The position numbers were made by a program, and so were the translations under genes. DNA of 64,000 nucleotides from NCBI RefSeq assembly GCF_016706325.1, contig NZ_JADJJX010000001.1, positions 1,240,001 through 1,304,000 of the forward strand, given 5' to 3'. The notes beneath the pieces were generated by a model, which worked only from the letters and a program-made list of their open reading frames with translations, ran no database searches and had not been told where the DNA came from. The DNA comes from Methanothrix sp. GTDB lineage: Archaea; Halobacteriota; Methanosarcinia; Methanotrichales; Methanotrichaceae. Positions 55,104 through 63,964 of this stretch are shown here, one piece after another; the first letter of the stretch is position 1, and each line of letters begins with the position of its first letter.

Positions 55104-56145
55104 GTATGCCATCGCCCTGGCCTTTATGTTCATCCTCCTGGCTCCCGGGTCGGCCCAGAACAGCTACATACCCCTGGAGCTTGGCGGTGACAATTATTAT
55201 ACTATGTACGGCAGCCCGGATATATCGGCAAGCATCTCCGGCACAGATGAGTTCGAGCGGGGAGACACCGTCACCCTCCTCCTCGATCTGACCAACTATG
55301 GCCGGATCATAGGCTTCAAGCAGGACCAGACACCCCAGAATGCCAAGGAGTATGCCCTGGCCAGTGCAGAGTTGCAGGAGGAGCACAAGAAGCCCACAGC
55401 GCTGGGGATCACCACCACCCTCGTCTCCGGGAGTCCTCTGATAGATGTCAAATCCGGCGCCCAGGTGGTCGAATCACTCCGGTCGGGGGATAAGACCCAG
55501 TCCCCTCTGAAGTTCACCATAAAGATCGGAGAGCATGCCCCTGCTGGCGAGTACCCACTCCACTTGAATATGACCTATGATTATCAGGATAACGTCCGGG
55601 TTTATGCCTCCAAGCTGGTCAGTGAAGGGGGCACATCCACCTTCTCCAACTACCGGGTCTCCTATGTCTATCAGAAGGCCAACCAGACGGTGCCCATCAC
55701 CATCCGGGTGAAGAGGCAGGCGGATTTTGTGATCCAGAAGACCACTGCATCTCTTGTTGCCGGGGGCAAGAGGCAGGAGATTTATGCCACATACAAGAAT
55801 ATCGGCGAGGATCCGGTGCGAGATGCCGTGGCCAGGCTCTCCATCTTCAAGCCCTTCTCCTCCACTGATGATCAGGCCTTCATTGGATCTTTGGATCCTG
55901 GGGATGAGAGCACAGTCCTATTCCGGATGGATGTCGATTCCGATGCCACGCCCAAAGATTATGGCATAAGCAGTGAGATCAAGTATACCGATGTCAAGGG
56001 AGAGACGGTGATCTCGGAGAGCATGAAAATACCAGTCAGGGTCGAGCCTGCTGCCCGCTCCCTTCTCCTGCCGGCAGCCCTGGTGCTGATCCTTCTGATC
56101 GTTCTGGGCGGCTATATCTACAGCAAGAGGCAGAGGAAGCCCTGA
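55093..56145 (+). CDS. Secreted/membrane-anchored protein (COG1361-like), partner of the exporter
   Basis: A 350-residue protein. It has a signal peptide (IALAFMFILLAPGSAQ), beta-sandwich CARDB-like domains (FERGDTVTLLLDLTNYGRI, IYATYKNIGEDPVRDAVARLS) and a C-terminal membrane anchor (LLLPAALVLILLIVLGGYIY) with basic tail. It overlaps the exporter gene by 11 bases, suggesting translational coupling and a shared task at the cell surface. Confidence 0.83.
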   Translation: MEIKYAIALAFMFILLAPGSAQNSYIPLELGGDNYYTMYGSPDISASISGTDEFERGDTVTLLLDLTNYGRIIGFKQDQTPQNAKEYALASAELQEEHKKPTALGITTTLVSGSPLIDVKSGAQVVESLRSGDKTQSPLKFTIKIGEHAPAGEYPLHLNMTYDYQDNVRVYASKLVSEGGTSTFSNYRVSYVYQKANQTVPITIRVKRQADFVIQKTTASLVAGGKRQEIYATYKNIGEDPVRDAVARLSIFKPFSSTDDQAFIGSLDPGDESTVLFRMDVDSDATPKDYGISSEIKYTDVKGETVISESMKIPVRVEPAARSLLLPAALVLILLIVLGGYIYSKRQRKP

Positions 56146-56213
56146 GGGGGCCGGGGGAGGAGCCTGAAGAGGTATCAGGCCCCTTGAACCCATTTCCCAA
56201 GAGGTGACTGGAT

Positions 56214-56609
56214 TTGGAGGAACTGGTGCTGGCCAGATGGGTCGATCGCTTCTGGGCCTGGCTGATAGATGTTCTCTTGATGGGCTTGGTCTGGCATAGG
56301 CTTAGCATCCTCCTGAGAGTCGAGGCGGTGCAGCTGGAGGGAGCGCTGATGCTATCCTGCCTGTTATTCCTCTACTGGACGGTGCTGGAAGGCTATCGGG
56401 GGCAGTCCCTGGGAAAGATGCTGCTCAATATCGTTGTCGTGGGCCCTTATGGAGAGGCCATCGGCTACAGGGACTCAGCGGTGCAGTCCTTTGGCAAGGC
56501 CTTTCTTCTCCCCGCCGATCTTCTGATAGGCCTCTTTGCCTTCCGGGGAGGGCGGCAGAGGCTCTTTAACCGGCTCTCGGATACAGTTGTAAGAGAGCAG
56601 ATTCTCTGA
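56214..56609 (+). CDS. RDD family membrane protein
   Basis: A 131-residue protein with about three hydrophobic segments. ARWVDRFWAWLIDVLLMGLV and GQSLGKMLLNIVVV are typical of RDD proteins, whose role is unclear (transport or membrane adaptation). It starts with TTG seven bases after a GAGGTG, a good ribosome-binding site. Confidence 0.82.
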   Translation: MEELVLARWVDRFWAWLIDVLLMGLVWHRLSILLRVEAVQLEGALMLSCLLFLYWTVLEGYRGQSLGKMLLNIVVVGPYGEAIGYRDSAVQSFGKAFLLPADLLIGLFAFRGGRQRLFNRLSDTVVREQIL

Positions 56610-56686
56610 TGCCGCCCGCTTGGTGCTGCCCGCTTTATGGAGGGCTTCTCTATGGAAACACTTAATGCTGGATTGGGCAGTTGATT

Positions 56687-57031
56687 ATGAGCATGAAAAC
56701 CATAAAAGTCATGAATGCCTCCAGCAAACCCAACCCCCACGGGGTGGATGCCCGGAGCCTCAGCGATACCGAGAACGCCCAGGTGGTACACATAACCCTG
56801 CAGCCGGGCGAGTCATTGAAAAAGCATGTCACCCCCGTGGATGTGATCTTCTATGTCCTGGAGGGGGAAGGGGTGGTGGAGATCGGTGAGGAGAAGGAGG
56901 TGGCAGTGGCCGACACTCTCATCGAGAGCCCGGCCAAGATCCCCCATCGCTGGATTAACGAGAGCAATGCCGTCACCCGGATCCTGGTGGTCAAGACCCC
57001 CGGGCAGAAGGAGGCAACGAGATTGCTCTGA
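56687..57031 (+). CDS. Cupin-domain protein
   Basis: A protein of about 114 residues with a single cupin fold. HVTPVDVIFYVLEGEGVVEIGEE supplies motif 1 and IPHRWINES the second motif histidine. The start could be the ATG at 56687 or 56693; the TTG at 56681 is less likely. Substrate unknown. The hemerythrin-like gene follows after 17 bases, so the two may work together, for example in metal or oxygen-related stress. Confidence 0.82.
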   Translation: MSMKTIKVMNASSKPNPHGVDARSLSDTENAQVVHITLQPGESLKKHVTPVDVIFYVLEGEGVVEIGEEKEVAVADTLIESPAKIPHRWINESNAVTRILVVKTPGQKEATRLL

Positions 57032-57048
57032 ACTGGGAGGATCGATTC

Positions 57049-57516
57049 ATGGAACTCAAGCCACCAGCATCTCTGAGAAGGGAGCATGAAGAGCTTCATG
57101 CCGAGCTTGCAGAGACAATAGAGGCCGGCGGAAATACGGGCAATGCAGCGAAGAAGGTGGCCGACATCCTCCATGCTCATTTCTTGAAGGAGGAGGAGTA
57201 TGCCCTTCCGCCGCTGGGCATGCTGCCGGTTCTGGCGGAGGGTACAGTCCTGCCCGAGATGCAAGCGGTAATAGAATTGACCGATCGATTGAAAGCCGAT
57301 CTTGGGCATATGCTCAAGGAGCATGAAGAGATTGTGACCGCCCTCAAGTCCCTCATCAGAGCGGCAGAGGGGGAAGGGAATGAAAAGGCAGTGATCTTCG
57401 CCGAGAAGCTGATGTTCCATGCCCAGACAGAGGAAGATGTTCTTTATCCGGCGTCGATATTGATTGGCGAATATCTGAAGCTGAAGCTCTCCCGAAGATT
57501 AATATCGCAGAACTGA
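57049..57516 (+). CDS. Hemerythrin-like (HHE) domain protein
   Basis: A 155-residue four-helix protein with histidine/acid ligands spread as in HHE proteins: REHEELHAEL, HAHFLKEEEY, EHEEIVTAL and HAQTEEDVLYP. It probably binds a di-iron centre for oxygen or nitric-oxide sensing or storage. It sits between the cupin gene and the antiporter gene with short gaps. Confidence 0.85.
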   Translation: MELKPPASLRREHEELHAELAETIEAGGNTGNAAKKVADILHAHFLKEEEYALPPLGMLPVLAEGTVLPEMQAVIELTDRLKADLGHMLKEHEEIVTALKSLIRAAEGEGNEKAVIFAEKLMFHAQTEEDVLYPASILIGEYLKLKLSRRLISQN

Positions 57517-57532
57517 AGTGTAAAAATTTATT

Positions 57533-59032
57533 ATGATATCGCTGGAGTTCCTTCTGCTGGGAGTGGCCGTAATGCTCCTCTTAAGCGTGGTATCCAGCAA
57601 AGCATCCACTCAGCTGGGTGTGCCAACTCTGGTCCTCTTCCTGCTGATTGGCATGCTAGCCGGATCGGATGGGCCAGGGGGAATAGAGTTCAATAACCCC
57701 TGGATGGCCCAGTACCTGGGGACAGTGGCCCTGATCTTCATCCTCTTCGCCGGCGGCCTGGACACCAAATGGAAGGAGGTCAAGCCCGTTCTTTGGCAGG
57801 GGGCGGTTCTCGCCACACTGGGGGTCATCCTCACTGCTATAATCGTCGGCTATGCCGCCTATTACGTCCTGGACTTCAGCCTTCTTGAGGCAATGCTCCT
57901 GGCGGCGATCATCTCCTCCACCGACGCGGCGGCAGTGTTCTCCATCCTCCGTTCGAAGCATATCAGTCTGAAGGGGGATCTAAGGCCCCTCTTGGAGCTG
58001 GAGTCGGGCAGCAATGATCCCATGGCCATCTTCCTGACCACCAGCCTGATTGGATTGATCATTGGAGATGTCTCCACCCCCACTGCTCTGCTCCCCATGT
58101 TTGCCCAGCAGATGGCCCTGGGAGCGGTATTCGGCTATATCATGGGCCGGGGAATGGCCATCATCATCAATCGGATTCGCCTTGATTACCGGGGGCTTTA
58201 TCCCCTGCTGACCACATCGCTGGTCATGCTGGCCTATGCACTGACCGCCTCTCTGGGAGGAAATGGTTTTCTGGCTGTGTACCTGGCCGGGCTGGGCCTG
58301 GGCAAGCACTCCTTTATTCACAAGCGCAGCCTGATAGACGATCATGACAGCCTGGCCTGGCTGATGCAGATCGCCATGTTCTTGACCTTGGGCCTGCTGG
58401 TCTTCCCCTCGCAGCTCCTTCCAGTGGTGGGCATTGGCCTGTTCATCTGCTCGGTCCTGATGTTCCTGGCCCGGCCGATGGCCGTCCTCATATGTCTGCT
58501 CCCCTTCCGGAGGATTCCGATCAAGGAGAGGGTCATGATCTCCTGGGTGGGCCTGCGGGGCTCAGTACCCATCATCCTGGCCACCTTCCCCCTTGTATCC
58601 GGGGTTCAGAAGGCGGATATGATCTTCAATGTGGTCTTCTTCGTGGTCCTGACCAGCGTACTGGTGCAGGGCTCCAGCATACCCTTCTTCGCCCGCAGGC
58701 TGGGCCTGGATGCTCCCCTGGCCCTCCTTCCCGAGCCACCGGAGGGGGTCGCGGGAAAGGAGGGATGGGAGCCTTTGGTCAAGCTCAAGGTCCTTTCCGG
58801 CAGCTCTGCTGATGGAAAGCAGATTGCAGACCTCAATCTGCCCGATGACACCTGGATTGCTGTCCTGAGAAGGGAGGGTCATCCCATTCGTCCTGGAGGG
58901 AGCACAATATTAAAGGGGGGTGATCGCCTCTCCGTCCAGTCCAGCGGCGCATCCCTTGATCTGCTCCGCTCCTTGGTGGAGAAAAAGGAGATCCCAGCAG
59001 ATGGCGGTCAGGCGGGGCACCAGGAGACCTGA
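57533..59032 (+). CDS. K+/H+ antiporter, CPA1 type with RCK-C domain
   Basis: A 499-residue antiporter (NhaP2/CvrA-like). The first 400 residues hold about twelve membrane segments. AIISSTDAAAVFSILR and ELESGSNDPMAIFL carry the conserved acidic residues of the CPA transport site. The C-terminal part (VSSGA-like region, LPDDTWIAVLRREGHPI) is a TrkA-C/RCK-C ligand domain. It would regulate cytoplasmic potassium and pH. It starts 16 bases after the hemerythrin-like gene. Confidence 0.9.
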   Translation: MISLEFLLLGVAVMLLLSVVSSKASTQLGVPTLVLFLLIGMLAGSDGPGGIEFNNPWMAQYLGTVALIFILFAGGLDTKWKEVKPVLWQGAVLATLGVILTAIIVGYAAYYVLDFSLLEAMLLAAIISSTDAAAVFSILRSKHISLKGDLRPLLELESGSNDPMAIFLTTSLIGLIIGDVSTPTALLPMFAQQMALGAVFGYIMGRGMAIIINRIRLDYRGLYPLLTTSLVMLAYALTASLGGNGFLAVYLAGLGLGKHSFIHKRSLIDDHDSLAWLMQIAMFLTLGLLVFPSQLLPVVGIGLFICSVLMFLARPMAVLICLLPFRRIPIKERVMISWVGLRGSVPIILATFPLVSGVQKADMIFNVVFFVVLTSVLVQGSSIPFFARRLGLDAPLALLPEPPEGVAGKEGWEPLVKLKVLSGSSADGKQIADLNLPDDTWIAVLRREGHPIRPGGSTILKGGDRLSVQSSGASLDLLRSLVEKKEIPADGGQAGHQET

Positions 59033-59116
59033 GGATCATCGGAGGGGTACCGGGGCCGGGGCGGCTATCGGCCTGGAGCATCATTCTCTTTAACCTGGAG
59101 GATAAGAGCTGGTACG

Positions 59117-60088
59117 ATGGATCTGAAGACAAAAGCCCTTCTTCTCTCTATAGGGAGAGTGCAGCTCTCCCGGCCTCAGGATGGCGGCCAGCCGTCCACC
59201 GCCGGCCCCGGCGCGGGGGAGAGCTCAGTCTTCTTTCAGTCCGGCAGGAGATTGGTACGCCTCAGCGTAGTGGACAGATCGCCTCTCAGCCTGGAGGTGA
59301 GAGGGGATGAGGCGCTCATCTCCCTGCAGGGCAGAGCGATCTCCAGGGGCAGGATGGTTGAGCCCCTGCTGCACTCACCGGGCCAGGCCTATATCACCGT
59401 CTCTGAGCGTTGCATATACGACTGCAGGTTCTGTGCTGTCCCCAGGCTGAAGGGGGGGGTGAAGTCTCATCAGCGGGTGGTGGAGATGGTGAAAGAGGCG
59501 AATGCCACCGGCAGGCTGGAGTCCATCTCCCTGACCAGCGGCACTGAGGTCTCCCCACAGCTTGAGGGGGAGAGGGTGGCGGCTTTGGTCTGCGATCTGA
59601 AGCAGTTTGGAGTGCCGATAGGAGTATCTGTCAACCCCTTTCCAGGAGTCAACCGGATGCTCTACGATGCCGGGGCAGATGAAGTCAAGTACAATCTGGA
59701 GACGCCCGATCGCATTCTCTTCTCCCGGGTCTGCCCGGGATTGTCCTATCAAGAGATAATGGATGCCCTGGAGGAGGCTGTGGAGCTCTTCGGAGAAAAC
59801 CACGTCTTCTCCAATCTGCTCGTTGGCCTGGGGGAGTCGGACCAGTCCCTCCGCCAGGGGATGGATGAGCTTACGGATCGGGGCGTTCTTCCCATTCTGA
59901 GGGCGGCTTACCCTCATCCCCTGCGCCTGGATGAGGTGGATATCACCCGGCCATCGGCAGAGCGGCTGCTGAAGCTGGCTCGATACCTGAGGATGAGACT
60001 GGATCAGAAGGGCCTGGACGGCAGGCTGGCCCTCACAGGCTGCTATTGCTGCACCGGCTGCGATCTCGTTCCAGGAAGGGATCTATAA
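59117..60088 (+). CDS. Radical SAM protein with C-terminal cysteine motif
   Basis: A 323-residue radical SAM enzyme. The cluster motif is C99-x3-C103-x2-C106 (RCIYDCRFCAV). The C-terminus has a dense cysteine group, GCYCCTGCDLVPG, that may hold an additional cluster. An N-terminal domain of about 90 residues precedes the barrel. The target is unknown; methanogens carry many such enzymes for cofactor and protein modification. Confidence 0.82.
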   Translation: MDLKTKALLLSIGRVQLSRPQDGGQPSTAGPGAGESSVFFQSGRRLVRLSVVDRSPLSLEVRGDEALISLQGRAISRGRMVEPLLHSPGQAYITVSERCIYDCRFCAVPRLKGGVKSHQRVVEMVKEANATGRLESISLTSGTEVSPQLEGERVAALVCDLKQFGVPIGVSVNPFPGVNRMLYDAGADEVKYNLETPDRILFSRVCPGLSYQEIMDALEEAVELFGENHVFSNLLVGLGESDQSLRQGMDELTDRGVLPILRAAYPHPLRLDEVDITRPSAERLLKLARYLRMRLDQKGLDGRLALTGCYCCTGCDLVPGRDL

Positions 60089-60392
60089 GGCGCTCAGAAC
60101 TCAATATCCTCATCATTCAATCAGACAGGCCATATCATCATTGCGCCTTATGAACAGGCCAATAGGATATGCAGCTGGATATATAGCCGGATGTATGTGA
60201 TATCCAATGGCTGGCTCGAATGACCTCCTATGGCACAACAAGCAATCCAGATACATGAGGCTCAGCAGCCGCTTTTGGTTAAAGGGAAGGCCTTGATTCT
60301 GGTGAGCCATCCTTTTGATGAAGCGGAATGACAGGGATGCACTCTGTCGGCGGGAATAATTCTCTTCTTCGCCCTTTTACCCTGTAAGAAAG
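60089..60392. other. Intergenic stretch without a convincing gene
   Basis: A 65-codon minus-strand frame (60113-60310) is open but has no recognisable features. Nothing else is supported before the tRNA-Ser gene. Confidence 0.35.
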
Positions 60393-60477
60393 CGCCGAGG
60401 GTGGGATTTGAACCCACGATCCGCGGAGCGGAACAGGTTTAGCAAACCTGCGCCATACCAGGCTAGGCGACCTCGAC
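60393..60477 (-). tRNA. tRNA-Ser (anticodon GCU)
   Basis: An 85-nt tRNA on the minus strand. The acceptor stem GTCGAGG/CCTCGGC is followed by discriminator G. The anticodon arm CAGGTTTGCTAAACCTG gives GCT, and the T-arm has GGGTTCAAATCCC. The long variable arm between anticodon and T-arm is the mark of class II tRNAs such as serine. CCA is not encoded. Confidence 0.95.
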
Positions 60478-60827
60478 AGCCTAAGCTAAAGTTTGTGGTG
60501 ATATGCTTCGATCGGCGTCATTGGAATACTCTTTCAGGTATATATTGCTTTTGGGCTTTTGGCAGCAAACCTGTGCTTTTCAACTAAATGATCCTCTAAG
60601 ATATTTAAGTGTTGTAAGAAGCATGATAGCATGATAGCTTGGATTTTTCCGGGGCACTGTTGAGTATAAAGACCGGGAAGCCAGTGGCATCAAGCAGATT
60701 ATATTTATTATTATATATTTTTATATTATTTTGCTAAAGATTGAAGATGTAAAACAATGGCAAAATCGAGATCTGCTTTGTGGCACCGGCATGACGGCGG
60801 GAGGATCAAGGGTCTGGGCCCCAGCCC
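60478..60827. other. AT-rich intergenic region beside tRNA-Ser
   Basis: It should contain the tRNA promoter (on the minus strand). Around 60695-60735 it is almost pure A and T. I see no gene in it. Confidence 0.4.
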
Positions 60828-61208
60828 TCACCTCACACAGGCCAGCAGATCCTTGCTGGTGATGATGCCCACCAAGGCCCCATCCTTCAACACCGGCAGC
60901 CTTCTGATATTGTGCTCTTGCATCAGCTCCGCCGCCCTCTGGGTGGAATCATCAAGATCGATGGTGATCAGAGGACCGGGGGTCATGATATCAGTGACCC
61001 GAACCCTGGCCGGATCCTGCCCCTTGGCAAATACCTCCAGGAAGATCTGGCTGGTGGTGACAATCCCCAGACACTCCTTGAGGAGGCACTCCTCCGCCAC
61101 CAGAACGCTGCCTTTCTTCTGTGCTGCCATCACCCTTATGGCATCCAGCACCATGGCCTCGGGAGGCACGGTGACAATGGGATAGCTCATCAACTCTCTG
61201 ACCTTCAT
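60828..61208 (-). CDS. Small CBS-domain pair protein
   Basis: A 126-residue protein made of two CBS domains: MKVRELMSYPIVTVPPEAMV and IMTPGPLITIDLDDSTQRAAEL, with NIRRLPVLKDGALVGIITSKDL. Such stand-alone pairs bind adenine nucleotides and act as regulatory modules. The frame extends upstream to 61268, but the conserved start is the ATG at 61208. Confidence 0.88.
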   Translation of the reverse strand: MKVRELMSYPIVTVPPEAMVLDAIRVMAAQKKGSVLVAEECLLKECLGIVTTSQIFLEVFAKGQDPARVRVTDIMTPGPLITIDLDDSTQRAAELMQEHNIRRLPVLKDGALVGIITSKDLLACVR

Positions 61209-61529
61209 AGCACAACCGATCCTTTGGACGGATACAGAGGATAACTTCCGCCGTTTTGCATTTTCCATCCACCTGTAGCCACTCTACCAAGATAAATCAG
61301 ACGCTCAGAGAAGATTGAAAAATGATTTCAAATGGCTTCAGTGATGCAAGGGCATCTGTCACTATTGGGATTGAGCCCTAATTCGCAGAATTGAGTTTAT
61401 AAACTTCAATGCAGAGTCAGGGGGAAGGAAAGTCGAGAAGGGCAAAGGAGGTAGGAGGAAGCACCTATCGACTTTCACATTGATCTATATAGAGAATCGA
61501 CGAGATATATAGCTTTCGATCATGAGGAT
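61209..61529. other. Intergenic region between the CBS and HIT genes
   Basis: It contains a TATA-like GTTTATAAAC at about 61396-61405, readable in both directions. No gene is supported. Confidence 0.35.
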
Positions 61530-62015
61530 TTAAAGCATCTCCTCCAGCCCTCTCTTCAAATTCGCATATGTCGCCCGCAGGTGCTCAGATATCACCCTGG
61601 TATCGGATATGACGGGCATGAAGTTGGTATCGCCATTCCAGCGGGGCACTATATGCATATGGATATGATCGGCAATTCCCGCGCCGCCCACAATGCCCAT
61701 ATTGATCCCCAGGTTGAATCCATCCGGATGCATGGTATGTCTCAAGAGCTCCACCGCCAGATCGGCAAGCTCCATCATCTCCTCCCGCTCGCCATCAGCC
61801 CAGCCTGAGAGCTTTGAGGTATGACGAAATGGGACCACCATCATGTGGCCATTATTGTAGGGATAGGCATTCATGATGATGAAATGGTGTACTCCTCTGT
61901 AGAGTATCAGATTCTCCTCATCCCTCTTCTCCCCGGGCTTGGTGCAGAAGATGCAGCCCTCCGGTTTCTTGCTGAGGATGTACTCAATCCTCCAGGGTGC
62001 CCACAGGTGCTCCAT
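61530..62015 (-). CDS. HIT family nucleotide-binding protein
   Basis: A 161-residue protein with the histidine triad in HIHMHIVPRW and an N-terminal CIFC pair. The start at 62015 (MEHLWAPWRIEYIL) is the conserved one; its ATG is one base past the purN stop, so the genes are coupled. HIT proteins hydrolyse nucleotide derivatives such as AMP-conjugates or diadenosine polyphosphates. Confidence 0.9.
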   Translation of the reverse strand: MEHLWAPWRIEYILSKKPEGCIFCTKPGEKRDEENLILYRGVHHFIIMNAYPYNNGHMMVVPFRHTSKLSGWADGEREEMMELADLAVELLRHTMHPDGFNLGINMGIVGGAGIADHIHMHIVPRWNGDTNFMPVISDTRVISEHLRATYANLKRGLEEML

Positions 62016-62016
62016 A

Positions 62017-62631
62017 TCACTTCGCTCCGTTCTCAAATACAACCTTTCTTCCCACCACTTTAGGCTTCCCCTCGATGAACATCTTTATCGCCCGGGGATA
62101 GGCTCTGTACTCCGCCTTCTGGATCCTGGCCTTCAGACTCTCGCGGGTATCGTTCCTCCTCACCGGCACCGGCTGCTGATAGACGATGGGCCCGTGATCG
62201 ACATCCTCATCCACGATATGAATAGTGGTGCCGGTCCAGGTCACCCCATGCTCCAGGGCCTGGCCGAAGGCATCCAAACCCCGGAAAGAGGGCAGCAGGG
62301 CAGGATGGATATTCAAGATCCTGTTCTTGTAATGGCGGACGAATCCGGGAGATAGGATCCTCATGTAGCCGGTGAGGACCACCAGCTCCACCCCCGCTCC
62401 CTCCAGATGTTCGATGAGCTTCTGATCGTACTCCTCTCTGGAGCTTCCTGCAGGCTCGATGAACATATGGGGGACGCAAAACTCCTCTGCGATCCTGAGG
62501 GCGCCGGCATCAGGCTGGTCGGCCAGGACTATCTTCACCCGGGCAGGAAGCTGGCCCGCTCGCTCTGCCTGCAGGATGTAGCGGAGATTCTCCCCCCTGC
62601 CAGAGGATATGATGCCAATGGAGGCGGTCAA
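62017..62631 (-). CDS. purN: Phosphoribosylglycinamide formyltransferase
   Basis: A 204-residue enzyme of purine synthesis. ISSGRGENLRYIL is the N-terminal signature and RILNIHPALLPSFRGLDAFG holds the catalytic Asn/His. WTGTTIHIVDEDVDHGPIV completes the family pattern with the catalytic Asp. It transfers a formyl group from a folate-type donor to GAR. It lies in a run alba - purN - HIT with very short gaps. Confidence 0.93.
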   Translation of the reverse strand: MTASIGIISSGRGENLRYILQAERAGQLPARVKIVLADQPDAGALRIAEEFCVPHMFIEPAGSSREEYDQKLIEHLEGAGVELVVLTGYMRILSPGFVRHYKNRILNIHPALLPSFRGLDAFGQALEHGVTWTGTTIHIVDEDVDHGPIVYQQPVPVRRNDTRESLKARIQKAEYRAYPRAIKMFIEGKPKVVGRKVVFENGAK

Positions 62632-62640
62632 ACTGCTGAC

Positions 62641-62910
62641 TCACTTCCCCAAAGTGATCTCAATCGCAGATACATTGGCCTCCCCCCGATCGGTATTGAG
62701 AGTCTCGGTGGAGATCTGAATTCCCATCACCCTTACATCCGGCAGAAATCGAGACCTTGAGACCTCTGCCACATCCACCGCCCTGGAGATCGCCCGCCCC
62801 CTGGCCATGATCTTGACGTCCTTGGCGCCGCTGTTGAACTGGGTTACCACTGCCAGCACATAATTCATCACAGGCTTATTGCCGATGAATACGACCTCAT
62901 CTTCCGCCAT
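62641..62910 (-). CDS. albA: Alba, DNA/RNA-binding chromatin protein
   Basis: An 89-residue Alba protein. VFIGNKPVMNYVLAVVTQF and KIMARGRAISRAVDVAEV are the nucleic-acid-binding segments. It is a small dimeric archaeal chromatin protein binding DNA and RNA. An AAGGTGATG ribosome-binding site lies close before the ATG, and a 14-bp palindrome sits 35-48 bases upstream. Confidence 0.95.
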   Translation of the reverse strand: MAEDEVVFIGNKPVMNYVLAVVTQFNSGAKDVKIMARGRAISRAVDVAEVSRSRFLPDVRVMGIQISTETLNTDRGEANVSAIEITLGK

Positions 62911-62944
62911 TGGCTCATCACCTTGAAAATTAAATTTTAATATC

Positions 62945-62958
62945 CTATGATATCATAG
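62945..62958. promoter_or_regulatory. 14-bp palindrome upstream of alba
   Basis: CTATGATATCATAG is a perfect inverted repeat within the promoter region of alba, next to where its TATA box would be. It could be a binding site for a dimeric regulator, possibly Alba itself. Confidence 0.4.
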
Positions 62959-63061
62959 ATAAATCTACTGATTAATCTGTTGACGAGATCGCTATGCTTA
63001 CAGATATCCTCCTTCACAAATATATTCTTTTACAAACATCTTCCCTTACAAACATTTTCCC

Positions 63062-63676
63062 CTACAGATATCGTCCCCGCGCTTTTATCTCCTTTACCCT
63101 CTCTAAAACCGCCTTCCCTTGAGGATAAACCCTCAGGTAGCCGGACTTGAAGGACTCTATCAACTCCTCCGGCCGGTCGTGGGTGCTCTCCAAGGTCTGG
63201 AAATAGACGTGCACATCCACCCCCTGAGCCTCAACCGAACGCTCATAAAATGCCAGGCCGAAGTCGATCAGGCAGATCCCCTCCCTCACCAGGATCATAT
63301 TGGAGGTGGTAAGGTCTCCATGGATGATCCCACCCCGGTGCAGCTTTCCCACCATCTCCCCCACCTTGCTTGAGAGCGCCGGGCAGATCACATCCTTGAG
63401 TTTATCCCCCTGTACGTGCTCCATCCTCAGCTCAAACCGGGACACATCGCAGATGATGGGGGTGAGGACTCCATGCCTGCGGGCCTCAGAGGTGATCCTT
63501 GCCTCCCTAATGGTCCTCTCCTGACGGATGCGTTCGTCCAAGGCGGGCAGGCGGTAGCTCTTGGGAAGCCGCCACTTCCTGACCACTCCATTCTCAAGGG
63601 TTATGACTGCTTCTGCCCCTCTTCCTATCTCCATGAGGCCTGCATCTCCTGCCAACTCCCACCTGCCAGCTTCCAT
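63062..63676 (-). CDS. bud32: Bud32 (PRPK) atypical kinase of the KEOPS complex
   Basis: A protein of up to 204 residues, a compact kinase with HGDLTTSNMI catalytic loop, IDFGLAFYE metal site and an N-terminal GRGAEAVITLENG glycine-rich loop. It works with Kae1 in making the t6A modification of tRNA. It is not fused to Kae1 here, and Kae1 is not in the window. The true start may be the ATG at 63634 (MEIGRGAEAV). Confidence 0.93.
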   Translation of the reverse strand: MEAGRWELAGDAGLMEIGRGAEAVITLENGVVRKWRLPKSYRLPALDERIRQERTIREARITSEARRHGVLTPIICDVSRFELRMEHVQGDKLKDVICPALSSKVGEMVGKLHRGGIIHGDLTTSNMILVREGICLIDFGLAFYERSVEAQGVDVHVYFQTLESTHDRPEELIESFKSGYLRVYPQGKAVLERVKEIKARGRYL

Positions 63677-63748
63677 CTGTCAGCTCCCATCTGATCTCTC
63701 CGTATTTATTCTCCCATCCCCACCTAAGAGGCCCTCTATATAAGGGCC

Positions 63749-63964
63749 ATGACCTCAAGGGCCACGATCTCCATCTTCGAAGATGTCATTCTCCTCCAGT
63801 GCTCCCAGGCAGAGTCACTCTACTGGACCCCTCTCTTTTCCGTACTGCAGATGCTGGAAGCAGATCTGGAGATTGGGCCTGCCGGGCAAGCAGCAGTGCT
63901 CCTTGATCGTCAATCCTTTCCACAGGAAAAAATTTTATCCTTATCCAGAAAGGGGGGAGCATGA
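63749..63964 (+). CDS. Possible small protein at the right edge
   Basis: A 71-codon frame whose stop overlaps an ATG at 63961 in ATGA form, suggesting coupling to a downstream gene. A palindromic TATA element, TCTATATAAG, at about 63734-63743 could serve it or the divergent bud32. No motif is recognised, so it is tentative. Confidence 0.4.
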   Translation: MTSRATISIFEDVILLQCSQAESLYWTPLFSVLQMLEADLEIGPAGQAAVLLDRQSFPQEKILSLSRKGGA

